Source: Aurifilum marmelostoma (Eukaryota > Ascomycota > Sordariomycetes > Diaporthales > Cryphonectriaceae). From it: 64,000 nt of DNA. Shown here one piece after another: positions 34,438 to 46,300 of this stretch (within the stretch, counting starts at the first letter, position 1; each line of letters opens with the position of its first letter). The DNA lies in assembly GCA_027559495.1 (NCBI GenBank), contig JAMXSV010000026.1:1240001-1304000 (forward strand), given 5' to 3'. The notes beneath the pieces are model-generated. The model ran no database searches. It saw only the letters and a program-made list of their open reading frames with translations, and was not told the origin of the DNA. The position numbers and the translations under genes were made by a program.

Positions 34438-35636
34438 ATGTCTTCGCAAGGCAGCCCAGTCTCATTCGAGTCTCTCGGGGCTGGCGAGATTGTCGTCGGC
34501 GCTGGGTCGGGTCCCAGGCCCAGAAGACGCAGCAAGGATTCTAATATGTATGTAAATTTATCATCAACCCTGCCGTGTCTCTCTCATTCGCCTTGTGATA
34601 GCACCGGCCCAAGATGTTATACCCCCCCCCCCCCAAAAAAAGGGAAAAAACAAGAGGAACCCATCGTTTAACACTTTGATCCCCAAGCCCTCCCTCACGG
34701 CAACGCCAGAATTGTTCCCAGTGCGGCAAACAGTTCTCGAGGGCCGATGCTCTCCTCAGACACTGCATAGCAAAGCACGTCCGCCCAGAAGAGAATCCGG
34801 CCTACCACTGCCTGGTACCGGGTTGCGACGCGCGAGATCACAAGTTTTTCCGCCACGACAAGTTCCTGGCGCACTTCAAGAGACATCAGCTCAACCGCAA
34901 GCCGCGGTACACCGTAGACTATGTCTGGAGTCCGCCTCAAGACAGTGCAGCCGAAGATGGCGGCGGTGGTATCTCTACAGCCACAGAGGGCGACCCTGCG
35001 AGTGCAGATGCTGTGTCTTCGACCACCACCACCACCACCACTGCTGCTGCTGCTGCTGCTACCGGCTCTGGTACTACCACCTTGCTAGAGAACCAGATCC
35101 GGACCAGCGACGCCCCGCCTGCACCCCTGTCCCCCTACGGACTCGCGGTGCTGCACGCGGAGCACTCCATCACGCTGGTCGAGCTCGAGGGGCGGGAGGC
35201 CGACCTCGAGAGCAGGCAGGAAGAGATGAAGGAGAAGCAGCAGCAATACCTCCGGGCCAACGATCTCAAGTCGGACCTGATGATGCTCCTGAACAAGTGG
35301 GACATCCTCGGCGGCGGTGGGTGCGAGACGGTACTCACCGTCTCGCTGAGGGCGGCGGCCAGGGCGGCAGAGGCACATTGCGAAAGCGCGGCACAGGAGG
35401 TGGACGAGGCCTTCGAGGCGAGACGTCGGGCGACGGATCTGGTCGAGAACATCGCCAAGAGGGCGAGCGTGCTGAAGCGGGCGATTGATGCCAAGGCGAA
35501 CCTGCAGGCAGAGGAGAGAGCCAAGGAGACGACGCCGCAGTCAAGCGTGGCCGTCTCATACATGAGGTCGTGTAATAACGTAGGACGAATGCCCGGGCTC
35601 ATGTTCGGAGGGGCCCAGCAGTCATGTCTAATATAA
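34438..35636 (+). CDS. C2H2 zinc-finger protein with coiled-coil C terminus
   Basis: Two exons, 34438-34547 and 34688-35636, 352 residues. The intron (140 nt, GTATGT donor, CCAAG acceptor) contains a C13-A7 tract. An alternative pairing, donor at 34552 and acceptor before 34710, also keeps the frame. Finger 1: Cys45, Cys48, His61, His66 (C-x2-C-x12-H-x4-H). Finger 2: Cys77, Cys82, His98, His102, with a longer 15-residue spacer. A basic patch (RPRRRSK) before finger 1 may be a nuclear signal. Thr/Ala-rich and acidic linkers follow, then two predicted helices rich in Glu, Ala, Arg and Gln (about residues 185-230 and 250-310). Probably a nuclear DNA-binding protein; its targets are unknown. The boxes just upstream make autoregulation an attractive guess. 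Confidence 0.85.
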
Positions 35637-36113
35637 CATAATTGGTGTATAACCTTGTCCACTCTGTAGCTGATTGATACGATTGGAGCAGATGTAAAGT
35701 AAATCTCTAAAGCCAATACTCCACCACCTAGGTGCTTGCTTAATGACTTGATGCTCGACTCAATTGTGGGTTGATCATTGATATATATTCTTGGACCTCC
35801 TACCATACGCCCTTTCCTCTCAAAGCCTTGCAATGCATGCTCCAGGGCCTCTCTCCCGAGCTGTTGCTACAGAAATTCGAGCCCGCCCTGCACCTGACAT
35901 GCCACCAACTGTCCACACTTTTTCCATCGAGAGGAGGGAAAAGCAGCAGGATGAATGAAGACATCGCTTTCCAACTGCGATGACCCAGCATGGACATAGA
36001 TCGAGTGTGACTAGGATGAACCTGAATTACATGACAATATACTCATCAAACCATCCATTACCTTCTTTCTATCCTCAAGCAGTCTACTCTACACAGATCC
36101 ATGCACGGGGCAA
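35637..36113. other. Convergent intergenic region
   Basis: Short stretch between the 3' ends of the zinc-finger gene and the methyltransferase gene. Nothing beyond 3' flanking sequence was seen. Confidence 0.6.
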
Positions 36114-37055
36114 TCAGAACTCAAACCGCAGATACCTCCCCGTCCTCTTGACCACCGGGACCAAAGCCCCCAGCCAGAACCCCCACCGCAGCCAAAACGG
36201 CAGAGCGGCGTTCTCCGCCGCGGCAAGAGGGAACACCTCGTCCCGCAGCCGGAGGCTCCCGCCCTCCTCCAGCGCCCGCGGCTCGTCGACGGCCCACCGG
36301 AACCTCGCCCCCGTCCGCGACACGATGGGCTCGAGCCCCTGCAGCAGGACGGGGAGCCACGACAGGCAGTCGAAACACACCTGGTTCCGGCCCCGCGCCG
36401 CGGCCAGGTGCCCCGTCAGCTGGTCGAGCAGCGCCCGCCCCTGCGCCGGCTCCAGGTACATCGCCAGGCCCTCGAAGACGACCATGGTCGGCCGGCCGCG
36501 GGGCAGGCCCAGCCTCGCCAGCCAGTTGTCGTCCGTGACGTCGATGGGCCTGCACTCGTACCGCACGCGCGACGGCGGCGCCCGGGGCCGCGGCACGCCC
36601 AGCTTCTCCCGCAGCTCGACCACCTCCGGCAAGTCGCCGTCCACCCAGTGCACCATGATCCCGCTGTCATCATCATCATCGTCGTCGTCGTCTCCGCCAT
36701 AACAGCGCCCGTCCTCCAGGATCCGCAGCGCGCGCGTGTCCATCCCCACAGCCAGGTGCAGCACCGTGACCGCCTCCTCGCCCCTCCCCTTGGCCTCGCG
36801 GATAAAGTCGGTCACCCACCTGTCGAAGAACCGCGCGCGCAGGGCAAAGACGCCGCACCGGCCTCTCGTGAGATGAAGCTTCCCCCAGTCGTAGTCGAGC
36901 TGGTCGACTAGGCGAGCGGCGTGACGGTCGCCGAGGATCGGCGTGGTGGCCTTGGCATCGACTGCCCGGGCGTAGAGGATGCCGAGGAGGGTTTCAGGGG
37001 TGCCTTTCAGGGTCGGGGAGATGAGCTTGGTGGTGGGTGTCAGTGTTGTCTCCAT
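36114..37055 (-). CDS. PPM/LCMT-family SAM-dependent methyltransferase
   Basis: Single exon, 313 residues from the Met at 37055; an upstream in-frame Met at 37193 exists, but the added residues are unlike the family. The leucine carboxyl methyltransferase-like family (bacterial and fungal O-methyltransferases related to Ppm1) is recognised by TLLGILYARAVDA near the start, RARFFD (about 73-78), the SAM-binding VLHLAVGMDTRALR (about 98-111), an acidic WVDGDLPEVVELR strand (137-149), DVTDDNW (172-178) and VFEGLAMYL (193-201). True Ppm1 methylates the PP2A C terminus, but this small family also acts on secondary metabolites and other acids, so the substrate is open. A run of nine Asp (about 122-130), coded by a GAT/GAC microsatellite, lies between motif I and the acidic strand, on a surface loop. 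Confidence 0.88.
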   Translation of the reverse strand: METTLTPTTKLISPTLKGTPETLLGILYARAVDAKATTPILGDRHAARLVDQLDYDWGKLHLTRGRCGVFALRARFFDRWVTDFIREAKGRGEEAVTVLHLAVGMDTRALRILEDGRCYGGDDDDDDDDDSGIMVHWVDGDLPEVVELREKLGVPRPRAPPSRVRYECRPIDVTDDNWLARLGLPRGRPTMVVFEGLAMYLEPAQGRALLDQLTGHLAAARGRNQVCFDCLSWLPVLLQGLEPIVSRTGARFRWAVDEPRALEEGGSLRLRDEVFPLAAAENAALPFWLRWGFWLGALVPVVKRTGRYLRFEF

Positions 37056-38428
37056 TGTTGTGGTCGTTGTTGAGGGCGGTGAGAGAAGCGGAATAGAGAG
37101 ACAGAGAGGAAGTGGTATTCTTCTTGGATTTTGTTGTCCCTTGTTGTCAACATGGTGGTATGTAAATCCGGATGCGAAGACGGGGAGTGGCATGACCTTA
37201 TAGCAACTACTGTTGTGGGTTGGTCCACTTCTCTAACCTCATTCCAGGTGTCAATTGCTAATTTAGCCTTCCGAACGGATCACGAGCCTTGAGACCTTGC
37301 TAAGTAGTTGTTCAGATACAGAAGCAAGATGTGTCTGTTCCTTTCACGGGGTCTCTTGATGACCTGCCGGGGCTGGGAGACCGCAACCTCGTCCCGGCTC
37401 CTGACCCGCAGATGATTCGAATACATACCTAGGCATCCTTTCAGTGACTTCACTCACAACATTTCTCTCTCTCTTGAATATAGACAATGAAATTACAAGG
37501 GTCATGAAAAAGAAAAAAAAATATGAACGTATGGGGTATCTCTATTAACGCTGCTAAGAATAAAGTCCTGACTAAGTGATGACCCGAAACGGCACCCATC
37601 ACGCATACACACTCTCGAGATATCAAGATCATCCAACGCCTCAAAACGATTCAATGCTCTTAGCCTCTCCCCGTCGTCGTCGTTGCAGGTCATCATTGAA
37701 TGCCTTTCTGTCGTTGCAATCATTTGCATCCCATCCTCCCCTTTTGCTTGCAGAAGACTGCTGGCTGGATTATGTCGATAATCGATGCGTGTGTCAAAAA
37801 AGATAGAAGAAAAAATGTGAAAAGAAAGGGATAATAATCGGATCCAGTCCATGTACCTCATCATTAATCGCTCAGGTCAGATATCTCCTGGCACTTTCCC
37901 AGAATCCCCCAAAGAAGATAAAAAGAATTGCCAGAGTGTCCGTGAAGACCTTTCAACCTCGACCCGTTGAGGTTTCCTTTTCCCTGCCAACCCGTAGCAA
38001 AATGAGAAGAAATTCAAAAGGATTAAGTTGTTGACTGCTGGGAACCTTGAAGCAGACCGCCATGCTGTGTGCCGCTTGTGTGGCACCTGGGCACTCGATC
38101 CTTGGGTTCTCAAAAGTGATAGTCCCGTCACTCTCCTTCGCAGAAGAGCGGCTGTGTTTAGGCTTGCGCCTTCTTGGTCTTTTTTTTCCTTTTTCGCACC
38201 CTTTGATGTGATATATGAAATGGCCTTGTGCAACCGATTTGGAAAATTTCAAATTCGTCTTGTTTCGTTTTTTCAAATGCTCGATTTGGTGAACCTGCGC
38301 CGTGCTCATTCGAAAAGATAGCGATGAAACTGAAAAGATGGTGAGATATGGTGTGTAAATCGTCATATGCCCGTAGCGTATGTTCCCGAGTCTGTCGAGA
38401 CAAGGCGCCACAATGCTTTCTTCCCCTC
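37056..38428. other. Intergenic region
   Basis: Upstream flank of the methyltransferase (minus) and downstream flank of the large methyltransferase-domain gene (minus). The frames between 37.5 and 38.4 kb are AT-rich and lack motifs; they are probably 3' untranslated sequence of the large gene. Confidence 0.55.
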
Positions 38429-41400
38429 TTAGATGCTAGCAACACGACTCCTGTCCGGTATGCGCGCGTGGCACACCATCAGCTTCAAGCTCGTCTGCCA
38501 CTCCTCACACTCGGCGAGAAGCGCCTGGTCGTTCCACATCGTCTTGCCCCTGCCGTCTGGGGCGACGCTCTCGTAACACCGCTCGTACCACCAGCGTCCG
38601 ACCTTGGCCACCATCTTGGTGATGCCCTCGTCCGCTCCGGGTCCTTCCGAGTTCATCATCTCCGCAAGACTGCGCGTCTCCTTCTTGCTTCTCCTGCGGG
38701 TCGCCGCCGCGGAGGGGCCTCTGGAGGCAGAAGAAGCGCCGGCTGCTGGCCTGGAAGACGACGATGACGATGACGATGAGCCATTCTTAGTGTCGATGGA
38801 AGGGGGCGAGGTGGCTGTGGCGCTGGCTAGCGGGACCCCGACGCGGCAGGTCTTGATGTCCGTGAATCCCTTCCGCCCCAGCAGCCTGAGGATCAGATCC
38901 GAGCTGGATCCCAGGCTGATGTCCGGGGCGCGGATGTGGATGCGCTCCTTGAGCCGGCGCACAGCGCGGCGTGCGTGGTTGCCCATGTTGTTCATGTCGA
39001 CGTCCAGGATGGACAGCTCAATGTAGCCGCCGGGCTTGAGCACGCGGCGGGCCTCGTTGATGACATTGCGGTAATGCGCCTCGGGGGCGGCGGCGGGGAA
39101 GCGGTAGACGACGCAGGTGAAGCTCTGCGGGCCAAAGGGGAGCTTTTCGGCGTTGGACTTGTACTGGATCTGGTGATGGTTCGGCGGGCTGACGGGAAAG
39201 CTGGAGCGTGAGTCTGGCTCCGGGGCCGGAAGCGGTGCGCGCGGCGAGAGGTTGAAGAAGGTGGCTGCTGGGTAGGTCTCAGCTGCATAGAAAGACCAGT
39301 CATCATTGCCGAGGCCATCGATGACGAGGATGGAGTGCCGCTTGAGAGAGCCGACAACGGGAACGAGCTCGTCTCTCACGGGACTGAAGAGCACATGGCC
39401 AAACGTCAGCCACTTGCTAACTGTCATGGACCCCACACGAAGGTTAACCTGCGCCGTCGTTGAGTGGTCATCGGAGCCCTGGCTGCTGCTCGAGCTGGTA
39501 TGAGAGTCCCGGACCGGCAGGCCCTTCTGAGATGACGAGGCTGTGCTCATGCGCTGACTGGCAGGGCGGGAGACCTCTGCACTGTTGGTGCTGCTGCCGT
39601 ACCCACTGACGAACTCACTCAATGAGAATGACGAGGTCTTGGGAGCGCCGGCTGCCTCCAGTACTTCGTTGATCTTGGCTGTCATGTCGGAGCTGTACAC
39701 ACTGGACGAAGTCTGCACCGCCGTCGCCGCCGCCGCCGCAGCAGCAGCAGCAGCCTCCTCCTCTTGCTGCACCTCATCCTGGGCGTCGAATTCGAACTCG
39801 GTCTCACACTCCGACTCCACGGCGTTGATCTGTTCGTCCATCTGCGCACCCATGTTGCCGTTGATGATAGGAGTCTCGATCGGCTGACCACCTCCTATCT
39901 TGGCCAGGCGGCGGCCCCAACCCTCAAGGTGGAAGGGTCTTCCGAGGGAGGAGCTCGTGGACGGGTGGCCCCTCGACACATCCTCGCCGAGCAGGTCATT
40001 GTATTCATCCCAGACTTCATCCTCGGCCAGCGGTGCATTTGGCTCTGGAATGACGGCCGTGGCCTCTGAGTAGCTAAGCTTGCCTGAACAGCTCGAGTCT
40101 GTGGTGGACGAGCCTCCGAGGCTCTTGCGCGGAGGGAAGATCATGAACTCCTTCTGAGGATGGCTTGCTTCGGTCTGCAGATCGCAAGAAGGCCGAGGGG
40201 ACGAGCCATTGCTCAGTTCGTCTGTAGTCAAGGCCTGAGGGGGGCTCCTGACCCGGTACCTGAACAGGTTCCTCGATAGGTTCTGGAGCTGGTTCCGGTG
40301 GCTCGGAAGGGCTTGGGCCCTTGGCAACAAACTCCTCGGCCGGCTTCTGGCTATCTGCTGGTGACTGCAGTTGCACGCTACTACGATTGTTGAAGGGCCG
40401 GGAGAAAGACCTTGGGGAGGGTGGTGGCGGCTCCGAGCGACCAGCAACCTTCGGAATGCGGCCGACTTGGGGCAATCTGCTCGGTCGAGCACTGGGTGGC
40501 TTGGACGTGGTTGTGGAAGGGGGCTGCTGTACGCGACTTGGTGGTTGGGACACAGGGTGTCTCAGATTGCGGGTCGACTGGACCGTGGTGATGCGCTTCG
40601 GTTGCTGGAGGGTCGTCTTGGGCTGAGCCGGTCTGATGGTGCTCACAATCTGGGACTCCTGTGGTCGGTTCTGCGGGACCGGGGCAGGCCGTCGCGCGTT
40701 ATCGCTTGCAACAGCAGCCGGCTTGGGAGATGGTGGCCTTGAAGCCTGCGCCTCACGCAGCACGTCCTCGACATCCGCAAACGCCTCCTCTTCCTGCTCT
40801 GAAGAGTCGAGCATGGTGTAGAACGCCATGGGCTGCTTCTCAACAACTGTTACCTTGGCTGAGACCTGAGATGCCTCAGTTGCCTTCTTCTTGCTGCTGC
40901 TGGCAAGCGAGGTGGTCGATCGCCCAAAGATGTTCCATTTCCTGGGCGACTTTGGCCTCTTGATCAGTTTCTTGTGCACTACTGAGGCCTCAGAATCAGT
41001 TCTCCCCATTGTCGGCCTCGGGTTATATGTCGAATCGTCCGACATGAGCGTCGTGTCGTAACTGTTGACGGATGGAGTTGCTGCTCCCGGTCGCACAGTG
41101 ATAGGCTTCGGCACACGCGCACTGGCCGGATCAGACGTCTTTAGGCGCTGCATCGATCTCCGGGCAGCCAGGGTAGGCCTCCTCATAGTCAGGACGTCGG
41201 AGTCGCTCGAGTCGGAAGGTAGCCGCCGATGACCCAGAGAAGGGGCAGCGGCTGCTCCCCGGGGCAGGGCGGAAGGCCACAGGGTATTGCGAGCTTCCTG
41301 GGATGACAGCGATAACTCGGAGTTATTCCTCGAGCCGCTCAGACTGGGTCGAGATTGGGCCATGCTCTGATTGCTCTCGGTCCGAGCCAGGTCCGCGCTG

Positions 41401-43314
41401 ACGTTGCGGTTGTGGATGATCTCACCGCCAGCAATGACGACGGGGCTCATGCGCTCTGCCAAGAAAGGGTCAGACGGCAGAGTGCTGGCAAGACTCTCCT
41501 GAGAAGACATAGTTCCGGGAATGCTCCGCAAGGCGCTGGCAAGATTGCTGCTTCGCCGCCGGACCTGACCAAGACGACCATAGCCCTCGTGCCCAGTGCC
41601 GGCAGCAGGACCCTTACGAGGTTGCTTTTCTTTCTTCTCAGCAGGAGCTGTAGTCTTGTTGCGCCTACCAAAGAGCGGAAACCGGGTCTTCAAGCTCGAC
41701 GACACACTCGGGCTTGGGGTGCGAGTTGGGCCACGCGAGGAGGCCTGCCTCGCCACCTGTGGGTCAGGTCCAGCAGCTGCAGCATGAGGGGCTGGCGTAG
41801 GTTCTCTTCCTATCCTAGGAGCAGTGTGGTCGGTCTGCAGTGGAGTGTTGGTGCGAGAAAGGGCAGTGGGCACGTTTTGGCCGCTTCGACGTCTCTCCGA
41901 CAAGGAAGTCGAAGATAGATTGCTGTGCACCACAGGCAGTGGCAGGCCTATCTGCGACTGCAGATCTGTGGTGCCTTCTCGACTTGGCCGGGTTGGCGGA
42001 GTGGTCCTGGACAGAGGCGATCCTGCGATGTCCCGCGAGGGGTGAGCAATGCCTTCACTCTCTCCTCGGTTCTGGCTGTTGAAGTGCTCCAGTGATGTTC
42101 GTGGAGGGGACATGGTAGTGCCACGGGGTAGGGCACCCTTCATCTGCTGCTGGTGCTGCTGCTGGTGCTGCTGCTGCTGGTCTCTGATGAAGGCAGCGGC
42201 GCGAATGGTAGAGCCAGACGAGGATGAGTTCGAAGATTCCCCTCACTGCTGCCAGGCCATCACGGTCAGTGCTCGCGTCGGAGACGTCGTGAGATGAGCT
42301 TGCAGCCCTCCTACGGGTGACAGGTGGCCTGGTCTCTGCCGGGCTGCCAGCCTGCTTCGACCTGGAGATGGGCAGTCTCATGGGCGCGACGAGGCCTGGT
42401 GAGACTGAGGACATGGACGTCGGGGTTGTGTCGCGGCTGTATGGGCCGCCTCCAGGAGATTCGGAGAATCTGGTCGACGGGCTGCCACTCCACGCGCTGT
42501 GCTGGCTGCTCGTACTTGAGAACAAGGGCGTCGGTGGCGGGAGGTCAGTCGTGATCGGATAAGGCACCTCCAGGTGAGGGTGGCCCGTCATCGCCTGAGG
42601 TTTGAAGTCCCGGTAGCGGTCCAGCTCTGGGTAGATGGTGACAGGCTGCGCGCTGCCCGTGGGAAGCTCAACCCTCTGCGCCATCCGGATCGACGCCGGG
42701 CTGTCCGTGAAGCCCCTGTCCACGGGTGTATCTCTGCTTATATCCAATGACGACTGTGACAGGGGGACCGAAGAGGTCGACTCGGATCGCGACGAGATGC
42801 TCCGAGAGTGATACTGCTTTCCGGCGGCCGGCTCGGCCACTGCAGGCTGCTTCCTCCGCAACACATTCCTAGGCTGTCTTGCATTCTCCTGCGACCGGCT
42901 CGAAGGGACAGATGAGGCACTGCTGGTGCTTGTAGTAGTTGTCTTTCCCGACACATCACTGGCGTTTGAGTTCCCCGGTCGGTGCTGTTGCGCGAGTGTT
43001 TGTTTCCACGCATAAGTCTGCGGAGCAGCGGCGCGTCGTGATGCTGCCGTCTGCGGTATCCTGCTGTTGGTTTGAGGCGGATGAGGTTCGGCTGTGGCCA
43101 GCCGAGCAGACTCGGCAGCCTTCTTTGCCCTTCGGCTGAGGGGGGCCACACCCTCCGCTACTGCTGTTGACGCATCTATGTAGACACCCGACCGCTGCGA
43201 CTGCGGTGTCGTTGTGGTGTTTCCGGGTATTTCTTGGCGCCTCGATGACGCTGTCATCCTTGAGGGCGCCATCTTGTGCATAATAAGCGTCGCAGCAGTT
43301 TGATGATGACTCAA
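38429..43314 (-). CDS. Large disordered protein with C-terminal methyltransferase-like domain, two frame breaks
   Basis: Three overlapping minus-strand frames read as one protein of about 1,620 residues: 43314 to about 42240, then to about 40240, then to the stop at 38429. Start could be Met at 43314 or 43272. Both switches need one base removed, in the C4 at 42239-42242 and the G6 at 40240-40245 (plus-strand positions). A 70-nt intron (GTGAGG..CCAG) could instead explain the first. The first 1,150 residues are Ser/Thr/Pro/Arg-rich and disordered, with a Gln/His repeat near the first switch and poly-Ala and poly-Ser stretches later. The last part resembles a class I methyltransferase: ILVIDGLGNDDWSFY in the motif I position, PFGPQSFTCVVYRF, EARRVLKPGGYIELSILDVD and a final WWYERCY segment. 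Motif I lacks the usual GxGxG, so catalysis is doubtful. Role unknown. Confidence 0.8.
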
Positions 43315-46300
43315 TTACACGTTGTCCTCCATCCCAGGCAAAATAGACTCTCACTTGATATTAAGAATCTAGGTGTAGTAGTGGTCAGCCAAAAATCTCA
43401 GAAACCTAATATTAACTGTGCGCATGAGGTGAACTAGAACGTACAAAGTCGGCGGAGGATTGCGTGCTCCAGGTTAGGAGGATTGGGCACAATCCACGAG
43501 ATTGAGGCTACCCCAGCCTTGCGTGTGTGTGTAGGTACACGTGAAAGTGAAGATGAGGACTTCAAGTGCCCGAGACAGGGCAAATGAAGACGTCAGGAAT
43601 CCTGGCACGGTGGCACGAAGAAGCACATTAAAAAGTGAGCGAAAATGGAAAGTAAACAAGAGGTGAAGTTAAGAAAAGCTCCAGAGCCGGGGAAGAGTGA
43701 GGATAGAAAAAAAAAAGTCAACAAGACGATATCGGAAGGGTGTGCTGAGGTAGTATCCGAGGGTGTCGTGAGGGGGGGGTGACCAGGCAGGGTTGACTGG
43801 AGGGGACTGGGGCAAGTAAGCTCGCTAAAGGTGATGGATGGGTAGCACCCTTGTGAAGGAGGGGAAAGAGATGGGCGTTTAGGACGACGTTGCGAGCCAC
43901 ACTGAGGGGTTTTTGTTTTTCTTCTTCCCTTTTGGAGGGGATCGTCCAGGAAACGTGCAACCAATATATGCTCAGAGCGAGATGAAAGCCTCTAGACCCT
44001 GGTATTCCCTCCGTGTGCGAGTGTAGTGGAGGTGGTGGAGGAGGAGGAGGTGGTGGTGATGGTGGTATGGGGTGTGATTTAGTCCTGAAAGGAAAAGTGG
44101 TTGTTGGTGAGAGAGACGAAGAGGAAATGACACAAGAAAACCACCAGCAGAAAACAGGAAAAAATAAAGAACGATGGATGTGGCGTCAAAGGGGAAAGAG
44201 GTGGGAGACAGAAAGGACGAGCAGAGCGAAGTTTATCTAGGTGTAAGCCCTCTTTTCGGTGTCTCTTTTCTTTCTTTTTTTTTTTTTTTTTTTTTTATTT
44301 TCCTTTTTCTTCTCTTCACTGCAAGGGTAGCTCTAAGGCGTCTGTCTGTGTGGGTGGGTGGGTGGGCGGGCTTGGGCGAGTGGACAAGACGCTGTGGGAA
44401 TAGGATTTATGCTCTCCGAGAGACCAGGGTCGAGACACAAGAGCTGGGGAAAGAGAAATGGCACCAGGATATCGATAATGGCCACACATCCCATGACTCT
44501 TCTCTGTAGTGCCGGCAACTGGCCAGCCAGGACTGATAAATGCGGGTACTGTATAATTCAGAAATGGGTTGTAGCACTATCCCTGGCCTGGCTGTGGCGT
44601 TGTTGTCGCCTCGCAATGCCTGCACATAGTACAACGAGTGTTGATTGATGATGATCTGTTAATTGCGGTGAGGAGACCCTCGAGGCCGATGAGGACAGAT
44701 CTGTTGAGGCAACCTTCTGAGGTGGCAGTCAATCGATTCTCGCGCAGACCAGCCAGGAGGTGGTGCAGCAAGACGAGTCGTACAGACGGACCCATAGACA
44801 CAGAAAGAAAGGTACACGAGAAGGAGAAGGTTGCCTCCGACGGTATGGAAGGTGAGGCGAGAACCTGCAGCAGGAAAGGCAGCAAGCCAGGGACCAGCAG
44901 GGTGGAGCGGGGGTGGACCACGAGCGCTGGGCAGAGAGGTGGCCGACCAGGAAAGCGCAGCTGCAGCAGCAGACATTGGGCGAAAGCGAGTGGATGGCGG
45001 ATGCGGATGGGCGATGAGCAATGGGATCGTCCCACAAATCTGCAAGAGCTGCGCCATGCCATGCGCGTAAGTGTAGAGTGCCGGGGGGCGGGACCCTTGG
45101 AGCACCCAAAAGCCCTGGATCGTGCATACGGTGAGGCCCTATAGGAGAGCTGGGGCTGAGGCTTGGTGATGCCATTGGGCGATAAAATTCGACTTCCGAC
45201 CTTGCAGAGGACGAGTGGTTCCTGCACCTTAGGCTGTATCGGGCATGGCCAGGTATGACCAGGGGAGGCAGGAACGATGTTGAACATTCCCGTAGTTGTC
45301 GAAAATGGACATGTCCTTGGCGATTGCCTTTTTGGTTTTTTTAATAACCTGTACTACGTCCACTGCTACTGCTGTACAGTAAGTGTGCAAGTTGGGTCGT
45401 GATTTCCCCATGGTAGACGGTCGAGAGGTATGAGGTGAAGGTGGCAACGGACACCGACGGGTCAACTTTTCGACTCGACTGACTACCTCGCAGACAACCC
45501 TTCACCACGGCGCAAACGCCTCGGCCTGTGCGACCAGGTTGGGCTTATCAAGGTCGTATTATCACTTTTCTGTCTTAGAACCTGGAGCCATAGAGCACGC
45601 TCGAAGTCGACCAGGACCCGTCACAGCGGATGTGCCCATCTGCATGTCTTAGACAATGTCTCACGCTGCACCAGCCGAATGGCTCCTGTAGCCCTTGTCG
45701 CCCCCTCCCCTCCTCCTCTCTCTCCAGGCCACCCCTGGCCGGTCCTCACCCTCCACTACAAAGCAGGGGTCAGTGACAGTTCCCTCCATTCAAGGCCCAC
45801 AGACAAGCGCTGGACCGGGGATACGGGTGAGTGCCCCACTCATCGCCACCACCACCCAACTTGTTCCTCCTCCACAGACAGAGAGAGAGAGGGAAAAAAA
45901 AAACCGAACCCTCGATCAGGAAGCCCCTTCGTAGGTACCAGACCCACGGGACTCTTGTGAGGCGTCCACACCTAATCTATCTATCTGCCTATCTTGCCAA
46001 AAGTGCAGTTCGTGTCAGCCAGTCAGACAGTCCCGATGCCACCACCAACTAGAAGAGAGAGAAGAGAAGGTCGTCAGAGTTCTGACCCCAATGGTCCCGA
46101 CAGCTCGGGAGGGCCAGCGTCATAGCTCTCTCAGCCCCCATCCAAGACTTGTCGACGACTACCTCTACTATTAGCTACTAAACCCCTTGAAGTTTCTCGT
46201 CTGCAAGGTATTTCTCTGATCGATTTGCTCACAGCCCGTCAGAGAACCAGGACAAGGTCTGCGGTCTGCGGAGCGACGGCGCGGTGGTGGTGTGGTGGTC

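Noticed and set aside
44577..45287. 236-codon minus-strand frame and the overlapping 168-codon plus-strand frame
   Set aside because: They overlap in the same GC-rich stretch and neither shows a motif or regular codon bias.
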